From: Kingdonia uniflora
Taxonomy: Eukaryota > Streptophyta > Magnoliopsida > Ranunculales > Circaeasteraceae
DNA: 64,000 nt
Direction: 5' to 3'
Assembly (NCBI GenBank): GCA_014058105.1
Contig: JACGCM010002399.1
Coordinates: 509,501-573,500 of the forward strand
Shown here: piece after piece, positions 34,629 to 45,697 of the stretch
How positions within the stretch are numbered: position 1 is the first letter of the stretch
Layout: every line of letters begins with the position of its first letter
The notes under the pieces: model-generated
Seen by the model: the letters and a program-made list of their open reading frames with translations, nothing else
What the model was told of the DNA's origin: nothing
Databases searched by the model: none
Program-made: the position numbers and the translations under genes

Positions 34629-35726
34629 CTAGTTTTGACCCTTAATATCATGCCTACCAACATGATGAAGCCACCCAATCCCTTTCAAAGCTCTGGAGAT
34701 CTTCTTGACATTAGGTTTCCTAAACCCCAAATTAATCTTCCTTGTTGAGAATCTCAACGCCTGTAAACAACATAGTTGTACATTAATCTCATCTTCCGAT
34801 TCTTCGTCGTCATCTTCTTCTATGAGAAACTCAATTTCATGACTTTTTTTCTTCGCCTTATTCTCCTTCTTAGCCTTAACCTTGTCCGAATCGACTTCAT
34901 AAGACTCCCAAAGTAAGTCCATCCCTTCAGTCTCATCTACGTTATGTCTCTCTTCGTAAAGCTTGCAAGCTAATGTTCTCTTCCATTCATTATCCTTCCG
35001 CATTGACCCATATGATTCAAGGCTCGACCCAAGCTTCTTGGGACGATTGTTTGTCCCATCATCGAATGCGCATTTTCTGCTATTAGTCAGACATGTTTGG
35101 CTGTTTGCCTCGGACTTACTGTTTATCATCAATTCACCTCCATTTCCTTCACACTTGTTAAACTTGGCAGCAATTACCTTTACCCGATTTGAAGATAAAC
35201 CTTGTATAACGTTCTTTTCAGACTTCGTTGGAGTAACTTCCTCCTTTACCTTTTCTTCTAAACATCTCATATCTTGAGCTTGACCGCCTTGCATCAAAGT
35301 CCGATGGCACGTAATTCCCTCGGTTTCGAAGCTAGATGTATCCAACACCAGAACAAATGTTTGAAGCTCCTCGAAAAGGCAAAATTCAACATCTTCATTG
35401 TTCAGTCCTGACTGCAATGTGTTTAAAAGTGTACAACAAATACGATGTAGAAACCCCAACTTGGACTCCAATGCCTTTAGAAGAGCTTCATCACCAAAGA
35501 TGCCAGGAGAGATTGTGATAAGTGCTAGCAGAAGGAGAGAGGTGGTGATGAAGAGAGGGGTGAGAAATGAGATGAGTCCGAGAATGTAAGGAGAGAAGAA
35601 GATGAAGTAAGAGGAGTACAAAGGTTGAGAGAGAAAGAAGGAACAAAAGAGAAGAAGGTCAGAGAGGAGAAGACCAGAAAAATGGTGGACAATGCTGGTG
35701 ATACTGGAGAGACAGAATTGGGTCAT
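34629..35726 (-). CDS. plant-specific membrane protein, intact single exon
   Basis: I place the start at the ATG at 35726 (MTQFCLSS); a longer frame begins with TTG, which plants do not normally use. The product is 365 residues. Residues about 12-78 are strongly hydrophobic (SGLLLSDLLLFCSFFLSQPL, FITTSLLLLALITI), enough for two or three membrane segments. Then comes a soluble part with EWKRTLACKLYEERH and GMDLLWESYE, an acidic run EEDDDEESEDE, and a basic end (KPNVKKISRALKGIGWLHHV). The EWKRTLACKLYEERH...GMDLLWE pattern is one I associate with a conserved but uncharacterised plant family, sometimes auto-named ribosomal protein L34Ae; that name is not supported by anything ribosomal here. No stop or frameshift. 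Purine-rich sequence upstream (CT-rich on the coding strand) suits a plant 5' leader. Confidence 0.8.
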   Translation of the reverse strand: MTQFCLSSITSIVHHFSGLLLSDLLLFCSFFLSQPLYSSYFIFFSPYILGLISFLTPLFITTSLLLLALITISPGIFGDEALLKALESKLGFLHRICCTLLNTLQSGLNNEDVEFCLFEELQTFVLVLDTSSFETEGITCHRTLMQGGQAQDMRCLEEKVKEEVTPTKSEKNVIQGLSSNRVKVIAAKFNKCEGNGGELMINSKSEANSQTCLTNSRKCAFDDGTNNRPKKLGSSLESYGSMRKDNEWKRTLACKLYEERHNVDETEGMDLLWESYEVDSDKVKAKKENKAKKKSHEIEFLIEEDDDEESEDEINVQLCCLQALRFSTRKINLGFRKPNVKKISRALKGIGWLHHVGRHDIKGQN

Positions 35727-37732
35727 CTCTGACTGCAACTGTGAGGGAGAGGTCTGTGCAAAGAGATTAATTAAGATGGTGAAGAAGGATGGGCTTTTAT
35801 TTTTATTTTACTAGAGGAAGAAAGTGTGATATGGGTGGTAGTGGAATCAGCATGAATAAAGGAATTAGAGAGAGTGAGGCTGGTAGAAAGCACCTTTGAA
35901 AATGTTCTTGTTTGTAAAGTGATAACCATGTTTCAATTCCTATTCAGAATGACTAACATGCCCACATTGATACTCTTACAACAACAACAAAATGGACGTA
36001 TTCTCGGCAGTATTCCCCAACTCCCTGCAGCCCCTAGTATCTCTTTCCACAGAATGTGAGATACATTTAGAATCTTCACCATGTCACAATTCTCACCACG
36101 GACGATAAAACATCTCACAGTATTTCACAACATACGGTGGAAAAAAACAATACGAGGAGAGGAAGTTATGCTGAAAATACCAGCAGTCAGGAAAGGACCT
36201 TATATACTTCCAATGTTCACATGAACTACTCATGTTCCATTGTAAGAAATGACTAGGTTTTGCTAACATGAGTTCCATGAGCACTATATAACTAAATATA
36301 TGTTCCCACTACTACTGAACAATAATGCAACATGAGAAGGCACTAATCCAAGCAGACAAATTTATAGATTAATTGATTCATCACTCAGGTTTATCGAGAT
36401 CATATCCTCACTCATATTTTTTGCCATTTTCCTGTCATGCCTGAGCGGCGTGTTTCTTAATTCTAATTATTAAACTAGTATATATATTGCAGTAGATTCA
36501 TTTAGAAAGAGTAATACAGTACATAATAAAGATTGCAGTAGATTGATCATGTAAAAGGATGAGAATAAGAAGCAAGAAAGGTGTGAGAAGAGAAATAATG
36601 TTGGAAAATCACATGGAAGACCACTCATGGGCACTCAAGTACAAACCTCTCTCCCTTGCTGTTCCTCATCAAACATATGCTTTTAAGGTCATTTCTGGAA
36701 ATGGGGTAATTTTCTCTCAACTTTTCTCTACATCTTTCGACTCTTAGAGTCTTAGTAGTGAAATTTACCTAATGGTTTACATGTATGACGATAATACCCC
36801 TACCTTTCTCCTAGACACAAAGTTAAATAACCTCCAACGGTACATTATCATGAGCCATTTGGTGGGGGAGGAGGGCCCTTCTTGTTGTTGACCGCATTTC
36901 ACAAATTGGGACTTTGGAAAGCTGTAGGCTTTATTTCTCTACTCAACTAGAAAGGCATAAAATGGACAGTGTTTTCTCAAAAAATGTAGCATAAATCAGA
37001 ACAAGAAAAATGGAAAATTATATTAATGAATGGGCTAACTGATGCGAACATGAGAATATCAAAAAGGTGTGTGAAAAATAAATATCAGTCTGCTTAAGCA
37101 TAAGTGACATGCACAGAGAACATAGATGCACGCTAGTTGGAATAAGGGCTTGATAATGACCAGATAAATATCCCAAACCATATTCTTCAGGCACAATCCA
37201 ACTGTTTCAGTTTAAGAGTTTTGATCAGAAAATCAAGTTTTCACAACAATTTAACAGAAGGCAGTGGAATCAGTTATTTTCAGGAACAAGAGACATAATT
37301 GCATCTTATCCCAGTATAAAGCAAAGAAAAAAAAGAAGAAAAGAATTCCAACTCTTAATACTTTAGATGTACGAAAAGACGGATAGGATAACAAACTGCT
37401 GCTTATTTAGCAACACATAACAACAATATGGTGAATGTCTAAGTTGTGCAAAACTATAAATTAAAATTACAGTTTAGGTAAATCAAATAAGAGCATACCT
37501 TTGCCAGATGCCTTTTTCGAAGATGTTTAGAAAGTATATTCCATATACACGAGTCTTTTTAGTGCTCCTTTCATGAAGGAACCAACCAAAAAGAAATAAA
37601 ACATCAAGCACAAAATTAACTATCAAACACGCAGATACAGCTTAAAATAAGAGTCAAAATATTGCACTATATTGGAAGTACAAGAATTGCGACCAAATAT
37701 ATTTTGTATTAGCAACAATTAACTAACGTTGA
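35727..37732. other. intergenic, includes the upstream region of the membrane-protein gene
   Basis: No further gene is recognised. AT-rich runs, and TTTATTTTTATTTTACT at about 35797 lie upstream of the gene at 34629-35726. Short frames at 35874-36059 and 36559-36747 show no family features. Confidence 0.3.
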
Positions 37733-37771
37733 CACACACACACACACACAAAAAGAGAGAGAGAAGTGGGA
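37733..37771. repeat. CA microsatellite and GA run
   Basis: ACACACACACACACACACAC followed by AAAAAGAGAGAGAGAAG. Confidence 0.95.
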
Positions 37772-37789
37772 GTCAATCCCTGTGGTTCT

Positions 37790-39575
37790 GAGTAGATTCT
37801 CTAAACGAGTGACTCGTAGTAAAACTGATTAGAACCATGATGGTCAAATCAAACATGGATTAATCCCAACGAGCATCAAAGCAAAAAAGGCACTATCAAA
37901 ACGGTAGCAAATATGATTTCTACTCGAATCCACCGAGAACGTGTTTCGTATTTAACTATAACTTCGCCATGATGCTTGTTCGGACCAACCCCTATTTGAT
38001 CCTTTTGATCCAGGTAGGGATAAACCCATGTTTGACACGATGAATCGTGATTCAGAGTTGATTGTCAACCGACCACTCGTTTCGATGGTTGCTTATAGTT
38101 TCGTTTTGATGCTAGTAGGGAATTTACCTATGTTTGAGTTGGCAAACAGTGATTTTTAGTTTATTCTTATCGGTCACTCGTTTCGATAGTTGCCTTATAA
38201 CTTCATTTTAATACGGTGAAGGAGTAACCAGTAAACAACTCCTAAGAAGTACAATACACCGCGTCAATTCTCTACCAGCATCAAAGCAAAACTAAAAGGC
38301 AACTACCGAAATGAGTAACTGGCAAACAACTCCTAAGAACTACAATACACCGCGTCAATTCTCTACCAGCATCAAAGCAAAACTAAAAGGCAACTACCGA
38401 AATGAGTAACCGGTAAAATACTTATCATGATCAACCGCGTCAAGTAGATTCACAAATAACATCAATGCGCAAGTATAAGGGAATCTTCGAAACAAGTGAC
38501 TCCTAGTCAAGTTAATCAGAACCACGATGACCGCGTCAAATATGGGTCAAATCCAATGAACATCAAAGCGAAACTATAGAGCAAATAGCAAAATGGGCGG
38601 CAAATAGAAAATCTACTCATAACCACTAGGAACTCGCATTGTAATTACCTTATAAATTCGCCGTAATGCTCGCTGGATTCAACCCCTGTTTGTAGCGAAA
38701 AATCGCAGTTTTATATCAGCCACTCATTTTGATAGTTGCCTTATACTTTTGTTTTAATGCTCCCCGGAAATCGACATTTATTTAACGCCGTAAAACACGA
38801 TTCTAAATAGGTTGACTACTTGGGGAATCATATCGATAGTTGCCTCATATTTTTGTTCTGATGGTAGGGATAGACCCATGTTTGATGCGGTGAATCCTAG
38901 TTCTGAGTTGATTGTCAACCAACCACTCATTTTGATAGTTGCTTTATAGTATCTTTTAAAAGCTGGTTGGGAAATGTTTCATCTTTGACTTGGTCAACCG
39001 TGGGTTTCATTAGATTCTTATCGGTCACTCGTTTTGATAATAGCCTTATAATTTTGGTTTGGCGCGGTAACGAGTAGGCAGTAAACAACTTCTAAGACTT
39101 ACAATTCACCACATCAGATGGGAGTCAATTCTCTACCAACATCAACGCATAACTAAAAGGTAACTATCGAAATCGGTAACTACCTACCCAGAATCAATCC
39201 ACCGCATCAAGTTGATTCACAAATAACATCAAAGGGAAAATATTAGGAAATCATCGAAACGGGTGACCCTAGTCAAGCTACTCGAAACCACTATTCGTCA
39301 CGTTAAACATGGGTAGATTACCAACCAGCATAAAAAATGGTTTGATGCTGGTTGGGAATTGACTGTTATTTCATGTGGAGAATCGTGGTTCCGAGATGGT
39401 TGACTACCAGTAATTCGTTTCCATAATTGCCTTGTAGTTTTGCTTTGATGTTGGTTGGGAATAAACCCATGTTTGACGCGGTGAATCGTGGTTTCGGGAA
39501 GGTTGACTATTGGCAACTTGTTTCAGTAATTGCCTTACAGTTCTGTTGTGATGCTCACGGGAATTGATTCCTCGT
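37790..39575. repeat. field of about 90-bp repeats in alternating orientation
   Basis: One orientation reads CACTCGTTTCGATAGTTGCC, TATAGTTTTG, TTTGATGCTGGTTGGGAAT, then a phrase with GTGAATCGTGGTT. The other reads the reverse: CAATTCTCTACCAGCATCAAAG, AAAACTAAAAGGCAAC, TACCGAAATGAGTAAC. Blocks alternate roughly as reverse 37.8-37.9, forward 37.93-38.22, reverse 38.23-38.63, forward 38.64-39.06, reverse 39.07-39.33, forward 39.34-39.57 kb. Within 38231-38410 two units are nearly identical with a 91-bp period. It has no coding potential and the sequence would fold into a large branched hairpin. Confidence 0.85.
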
Positions 39576-41779
39576 CTCTCTCTTTAAAAGTTTCTTCCTT
39601 GGTGGCGGTGATCCAGGAGACTCTAATCTCCTTGATATCCCCCAAAGAGAGTTTCAATTCCCATCAACAAAGTTCAAAGCAACCCACTACTTGTAATCCA
39701 TCTAGATGAATCAAGGGTTATCCATTATTGTTTTCTTCAATTATACCTAACCCTATCACCACTCCTCAATTCCAAAGTGACACATTGATTGAAGGCTTAT
39801 AGTCCTTTGAAAAAGTCCATCTTGATGCAAACCACAAGTAACTCTGTTACACATCCTTAACATACTCTAATCTCTCACATTAACCTCCATAACAATTTCT
39901 ATTCAAGGTCAATATTCTCAAGTCTTAACTCTTGGCATTCTGAGTTTCTGACCCTAAATCCCTGGATGCATTTACAAATTTCCGCTAATTTCACCAAATG
40001 AGATCAAGCATATGCCTAGTCATCATGCCAAAGAAATCTATCATTAGCTTTGCATCCTCTTCAATGCCCATATTGGGGGTGTGTTATGGATGTGAAATAC
40101 ATAGATTAGGTGGATATGATGCTTTTGAGTGACACTTTTTCCCCTCCTCTAGAGAACCGTGTTTATTCCCAAGAACCCAACTTTCGATTTGTATGGCACT
40201 AGAACAAAAAGCTAAATGTAGGTATCAATGTTGTCAATTGATTCAGTATCTACTGTATTTTCAACCTTTTACATGCTATCAGAATATCATAGGTATGTCC
40301 ATGGACATATAGGATATCCAAATTTTGGTTGTGTAATGGACTTCTTCAGGCAGATAGTTTCTCTATTTTTGTGTCTATTGTCAAAAGAGTCATCTTATCT
40401 AAGTAATTCATTATTGACCTAAGACTAAACACTGATATGGTGTACATACTCTTGTCAAAATCCCTACGATTTTTTTTATCAAAATCCTACTGTTCAATTT
40501 GAATCCCACCTGCAACAATTCTAATCGCAGGGTGAATTCCAAATTTTAAGATTCACCATCTAACTCTCATCGACTTGTATGAAAAATAACCAAAACTAAT
40601 TCGAATATAATCTACGGTTCACTTTTTCAGTCGATATTTGTTCAACTGTTGCCTTCCGACTTCAAAAACACAGTGTTGTTTCTTGCAGAATTCTATAATT
40701 TGGGTCTTCTTAGTGCTTATCCATTTTTAATTCAATATGGTTACTGTGATTTTAAAAACAACGAAGACAAAGCTTTCCTTAGAATCTTAGATTGTTGTGA
40801 ACAGCATTTCTGGGTGGTGTTTCCTGATTGTTAATTGTAGATGGTTGGTTTATGCTTCTAAATTTTATTAGTTTATGTATGACGAGTTCTTTGGCTATTT
40901 TTCGGAATATGAAGACAAATGTTTTAATGAATACTATAAATGATAAGTTCTTGCTATTTTCATCATGTCTTATCATATGTTTACAAAATCCATTTAAATC
41001 TTACAATTTACGATTCAATTTCTACGATACGTTATACGATCACTTAGGTGTACCACGCTCCACCTCATAATGTTCTATCAAACACTATTCCCTATTACAT
41101 CTAGTAGTTGTTGATGTGCGTATCACACAGTACACCTCATTTTGTTACACCAAATAATATCCCATATTACCTCTTGTAATTATTGATAGCTTATTACAAT
41201 GAAGTCATACTCCTTTTATTTTATCCTCAATTTTGGTTTTTAACATAGCCCTCTAGAGTTCATAATTTTTCACAAAGTTTCTTAACTTTTCACAAACTTT
41301 CCTAGTTTTCACACTTTAAGAACATGAGAGAATATGTTTGCTTAGAAAGTTTTTTTTTTTTTGCGGGCTTGCTGGTGGAAATACCAAAACTTAGAATCGG
41401 TAACTTTGTTCCTTGTTTCTCATTTATTGATATAATTTGCGTTAGGTATCTAATCTGGACAATTGAACATAGCAAGATTCTTATCTTTTCAAGCTGATGT
41501 CAATGCTCCATATAGTTATTGAAAATTCCCAAGAGGTACAATTGAAAAACATATAACACGAATGGTCAATTTCATATCTTACTTTGCATAGAATGTGATA
41601 TCTATAATATGATTATATAGAAGATAAAAAGACAGTGAAGGATTTGGTCCAAGAACACTAATTTCTATAATGAAGATACATTTAACAAATAATATAATGT
41701 TACAGCTACAATACATAAAACCGTTAAGCCTGTTCACTGACCTCTAAAAGAACTTCATCATCATCACGAGCTTCCAAGT
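39576..41779. other. intergenic, no gene recognised
   Basis: AT-rich. Frames at 40228-40422, 40649-40834 and 40828-41070 are short and show no family pattern. The last 80 bp are probably the 3' untranslated region of the trihelix gene. Confidence 0.3.
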
Positions 41780-42982
41780 TCATCCATCGACAATGAAATG
41801 ATCATCTTGATTATCAGCCACAATTCTGTTTTCACTGTGAACCATCCCAGTAAGATTATGCAAACTCTGGATCAACTGAGAGAGATAAGTGTTGGCGGTA
41901 GCTCCATTATGGTGAGAGAGTCCCGTGATATTCTGAGTCGTCCACTGTGAGAGAACCCCAAGCAACTGAGTAGTAATGGTTTGTTGATCATGAAGTATTT
42001 GCAACTGCATCTGATCCATTGCTGCCCTATGATGACTCATCATGTCATCAATCATCTTCTTCCATTCCAACCTCCTTTGGTCCATTCTTTCCTCCCAATC
42101 CCTCTCAATTTTTAACCGCTCGTCTCTTCTCAGTCTCTCTCTCTCACCACTCTCCTTCTCCAATGTTTCCAACTCTATGTTATTATCTTTCCTTGCCATC
42201 TCTCTAGCCTGCTCTCTATTTTTTTTCTCCTTTTTTCTTTCCTCCATTATCAGATCCCATTCCTGCTCACGCTCCTCGCGCATCTGCTCCCGCCGCTGTC
42301 TCTCTTGCGCTCTCTCAGCCTCACAGTCTTCAAGTTGAGCTTCTCTTTCCCTCAATTGTGCAAATTGCTTCTCCAAAGTCTTCATCTTCTTTCTTTTCTT
42401 TTTTGACCTGGGACCAACAGAGTCTAATTCTTCATATTCAAAGCATTCATCTGTGTCCTTTTTCACAAGGTTACAGTGGACATTATTGTTTATATTGCAG
42501 TCATCGCATTCTTCTCCATCATACTCAAAATCCAACCCTAAGCCCAAAACACTATTTTCACCAACACCAAAACTCTCTTCCATAAATTGCAGAATATCAA
42601 CTCTCTGATTGGCTTCCTCTAGCGGAAAATCTCCAAAGACGTTCTTGTACCGGAGGAAATTCGACCAGTGCGATAGACCATCGTTCCAATCAATCTCAAC
42701 GCCCTCTTCAGCTTCGGGTTTTCTTATCTTCTGCTTAACGAGACGATACTGATGACGCATATTTTGCACCTTGGTGGATACGTCTTTCCAAGACCATTGC
42801 CATTGGTATGAGATGGGATCACGGGAGTGATGAAGGTAATTGACATGAGCAGCTATGGGCCGGAACTTTTTCTCGCGGGTTTTAAATTTAGAAAGGGTAT
42901 TGTCAGATAGCATTTCTTCATATTTGCCGATTAGGGTCCGTTCTTCTTCTTCTGTCCATTTTTTCCTTCTTGGAGGTACCAT
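41780..42982 (-). CDS. trihelix (Myb/SANT-like) coiled-coil transcription factor
   Basis: I choose the ATG at 42982 (MVPPRRKKWTEEEERTL); the frame extends to 43003 only with a TTG. The product is 400 residues with no break. Residues about 8-110 form a trihelix-type DNA-binding domain: KKWTEEEERTLIGKYEEML, then WSWKDVSTKVQNMRHQYR and HWSNFLRYKNVFGDF, with the spaced tryptophans of the three helices. An acidic, Cys-containing linker follows (EYDGEECDDCNINNN), then a likely nuclear signal RSKKKRKKMK at about 200, then a long charged coiled coil (about 205-320; REREAQLEDCEAERAQERQR, ERKKEKKNREQAREMARKD). The C-terminus has QMQLQILHDQQTITTQLLG and an amphipathic end. The likely role is nuclear DNA binding as an oligomer; the target is unknown. 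Confidence 0.88.
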   Translation of the reverse strand: MVPPRRKKWTEEEERTLIGKYEEMLSDNTLSKFKTREKKFRPIAAHVNYLHHSRDPISYQWQWSWKDVSTKVQNMRHQYRLVKQKIRKPEAEEGVEIDWNDGLSHWSNFLRYKNVFGDFPLEEANQRVDILQFMEESFGVGENSVLGLGLDFEYDGEECDDCNINNNVHCNLVKKDTDECFEYEELDSVGPRSKKKRKKMKTLEKQFAQLREREAQLEDCEAERAQERQRREQMREEREQEWDLIMEERKKEKKNREQAREMARKDNNIELETLEKESGERERLRRDERLKIERDWEERMDQRRLEWKKMIDDMMSHHRAAMDQMQLQILHDQQTITTQLLGVLSQWTTQNITGLSHHNGATANTYLSQLIQSLHNLTGMVHSENRIVADNQDDHFIVDG

Positions 42983-43775
42983 TGAGTCATTGACAAGGAC
43001 CAAAATCTTACAAATATTCAGCTTTAGCTTAGTGAATGCTCGAAAACTCGCCTCATTAGAACTTTAAAGTGGTTTTGATCATTGATAGGCACTATGGTCT
43101 TTCCACAGTCAGGGATTAGATGATTATCTGCATTGTTGCAACATAAATGAAGGATCTTTAGGCAACAATCAACAAACAAATTATATCATTAAAACCCACA
43201 AGTATGAAATGCAAGCTAATGTTTGCTTAAACCCCAAACCAGATACAGATCAAATAAAGTGTTAATTGGGTTTTTGAGGAGCTAAAATCTAAATTAAGTA
43301 CACCAATTAGCAAAACCTCCATAAATAAACTAAGATCAAATCATACATAATAACAATAACTCTTATTGAAGTGTTGTCAGATCAGATGTTTTAAGATATA
43401 TTTGATAAAATTAAGTAAAATAACCACTAAATCTATAACAAAACCCCTAGAAATGCTTGAAATTGAAATTATAAGGATGTTAATTTTAGATAGAAACCCT
43501 AATTACCTTTTTCAGAGACAGAGAGAGAGGAAATGCGAGACCGAGCTGAAGTAAAAGCTCGAGACTCTAGTGTTCTCAATTTATCCCAATTACAAAACTA
43601 CGCAACGTAAACGACATAGCAAGAGAGTGTCGTTTTAGCTCACCTGAAATGAGTAGATATAAGCCGTTGCATCTGCATCGATTTCACCAAAACGATCTTT
43701 AAACCTGAGTTCCCAATGTTGTCAATCTTGTCTAGTAATGAGTGTGATTTTGGAGGGAAAGAAAGTGTAACCTTT
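42983..43775 (-). promoter_or_regulatory. 5' leader and proximal promoter of the trihelix gene
   Basis: No other gene lies here. The minus strand shows CTTTCCTCTCTCTCTGTCTCTG-like pyrimidine tracts near 43515-43535, typical of plant 5' leaders. The transcription start cannot be fixed from sequence. Confidence 0.35.
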
Positions 43776-44145
43776 TTCAATTTTCTCCCAACTCAATTCG
43801 ATCTGTACATATTTGGTGGATAGCCTCCAAGTTGGTGGATAGCTCATGTGTGTTGAGCGTAGTCCCATGTGAGAATTAAGAAGTGAAGGCGATTGAGTGT
43901 TGGGTGGTAGCAGTCAGCAGCATGCAATGAGTTTACTGCTTTGCTTATGTGGAATTGTAGAAATGCCACCACACATATTCATAGTAATCCACATCTCAGA
44001 AAGCGATGGGGAAAGAAAAAGGTGTTACCATTTCTATTATTGCGAATAATCCCCACCGGACTCGATTTCTTACCAGTGACGGAATGGACCTAAAACACAA
44101 GACCCCGCCCACAAGCAAACCTTTAAATCTTTCCTCTCCCATATG
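43776..44145. repeat. 370-bp direct repeat, copy 1
   Basis: It matches 60918-61292 in the same orientation. Shared blocks are TTTTCTCCCAACTCAATTCG, CCTCCAAGTTGGTGGATA, GTGTTGGGTGGTA, GGAATTGTAGAAATGCCACC, TTTCTATTATTGCGAAT, ATGGGCCTAAAACACAAGAC-like sequence, and GGCAAACCTTTAAATCTTTC-like sequence. This copy lies upstream of the trihelix gene. Confidence 0.85.
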
Positions 44146-44169
44146 CAGCCATCATGATTGATGCTAAAT

Positions 44170-44178
44170 AACATCCAA
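44170..44178. repeat. left 9-bp target duplication, AACATCCAA
   Basis: AACATCCAA occurs immediately left of the inverted-repeat element and again at 45491-45499. A 9-bp duplication is the mark of Mutator-like elements. Confidence 0.9.
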
Positions 44179-45490
44179 GGGGGAGGATTCGCCTACACTC
44201 TCTCCCCGCTACACTCTTCGCTACACTCTCTCGTAGCCTCTCATTTTGCCAACTCGACGGCTCTCTCTCTCCCACTCAGTTCACTCTCTCTCCCACTCAG
44301 CTCTCTATTTAGCGACTAAAAAAATAAAAAAAACTCTCTCCACTCGACTCTCTCTCTCTCAACTCTGTCACTCAACTCTCTCTCTCTCCACTCGACTCAC
44401 TCTCTCTTTCTCCACTCTGTCACTCAACTCTCTCTCTCTCGCTTGCACCGCTCCGACAATTCGTCGCTCTCTCTCTCTCTATCGCTCAATCTTGAACTCA
44501 CTCATCGTATCTCAATCTCCACTGATCTCAACAACTCACTCTCTCTATTAACTCAGTCTCTTTGTGGATTTCATCCCAAACAGCAGAACCTATCCGTCAT
44601 AATCAAGTATAAGATTTCGCCTCAGTTACAAGCTTGAAGATGTAAGTTGAAACTTCCGTCATAAATTGTCGAATGGTCAGAATTCGACTTTTTTTTGTCG
44701 AATTCTCTAACAATTCAACAATTTATTGTCGAATTCTCTAACTATTCGACAATTTATTGTCGATTGGTTAGAATTCGACAATTTCTTGTCGAATCCTCTA
44801 ACAATTCGATAATTTATTGTCGAATCCTCTAACTATTAGACAATTTATTGTCGAATCTTCTAACAATTCGACAATTTATTGTCGAATCCTCTAACAATTC
44901 GACAAATTGTTGAATTGTTAAAAATTTGACTTAGACAATAAATTTCATTTTTGTCGAATTCTACACATTGTTTCTTTTTTGTCGATTTGTGGAGTAGATA
45001 TTGGTAGATGTTCGGATGCCGTCCACTGACCACCTGTTATTCAAGCAAGATCAAGAACCATGTTACCTCCGTAGCACAATTCCATTCGGTTCACGAAATA
45101 TAGTTTTGACATGGTAATGAAAATAATGAGAGAAGCTAAGAAAGCTTCGTACCTTAACCAGAGCCACAAAAAATCAAAGTTGGAGGCTGACAGAGAGTGA
45201 CTGAGTGGGAGATTGAGTGGCGGGAAACGACGGGAGAGAGAGAGAGATAGAGTAAAATTTAAATTTAAATTTGGGCGTACAGAGCGATTGAGAGAGAGAG
45301 AGAGAGTCGAGTGGAGAGAGAGAGAGTTTTTTTATTTTATTTTGTTTGTTTATTTTTTTTAGTCGCCAAATAGAGAGCTGAGTGGGAAAGAGAGAGATGT
45401 TGAGTGGGCAGCTGAGTTGGAGATATGAGTGGAGAGAGGAGAGTGTAGCGGGTGTGTAGCAACAAAGGGAGTGTAGGCAAATCCTCTCCC
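44179..45490. mobile_element. MULE-type non-autonomous element (1312 bp)
   Basis: The left end reads GGGGGAGGATTCGCCTACAC; the right end, reverse-complemented, reads GGGAGAGGATTTGCCTACAC. Both continue into CT-rich arms that share CCGCTACACTC, CCACTCAGCTCTCTATTT and AGCGACTAAAAAAA-like sequence, so the inverted repeats extend some 160 bp. The 9-bp duplication AACATCCAA flanks it. No transposase is encoded. The centre carries the 31-bp tandem repeats. It inserted about 35 bp beyond the 370-bp repeat, upstream of the trihelix gene. Confidence 0.9.
44690..44960. repeat. 31-bp palindromic tandem repeats in the MULE-type element
   Basis: About eight units of the type TTTATTGTCGAATCCTCTAAC-AATTCGACAA. 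Each unit junction forms the hairpin ATTCGACAA-TTTA-TTGTCGAAT, so the array is both tandem and palindromic. Confidence 0.88.
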
Positions 45491-45499
45491 AACATCCAA
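45491..45499. repeat. right 9-bp target duplication, AACATCCAA
   Basis: It pairs with 44170-44178. Confidence 0.9.
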
Positions 45500-45692
45500 A
45501 AATGCTTTAGCGAAGCACCCAAACGTGTTACAAACATGGGTAGTTAGATATCTCTTGGGTGTATTAAAGTACCACAACTACCCGGTTTGGGCATCAAATC
45601 CTTCAGGATGTAGGTAATGTCTTCTTTTTAGGTACCCCAACCCCATGAATTATTATTGTACATGTTCCCTTTTCGGGGCATCATCTCTAGTC

Positions 45693-45697
45693 ACGAC
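45693..45697. repeat. 5-bp target duplication of element C, ACGAC (left)
   Basis: ACGAC here precedes the left LTR; the same five bases follow the right LTR at 60443-60447. Confidence 0.9.

Noticed and set aside
34963..35589. Plus-strand frames opposite the membrane-protein gene
   Set aside because: No family pattern; they are complementary-strand shadows.
35727..35738. Extension of the membrane protein to a TTG at 35738
   Set aside because: It is not a usual plant start codon, and an ATG lies four codons downstream.
36559..36747. Small basic frame as a gene
   Set aside because: 62 codons with no family features, no homologous copy in the window and no promoter signal.
42019..42585. Plus-strand Ser-rich frames opposite the trihelix gene
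   Set aside because: They are shadows of the Glu/Arg-rich coiled coil on the other strand.
42983..43003. N-terminal extension of the trihelix protein (VLVNDS)
   Set aside because: It needs a TTG start. The ATG at 42982 gives the normal start of the domain.
44246..44637. Ser/Leu-rich frames in the left arm of the MULE-type element
   Set aside because: They come from the CT repeats, not from a gene.
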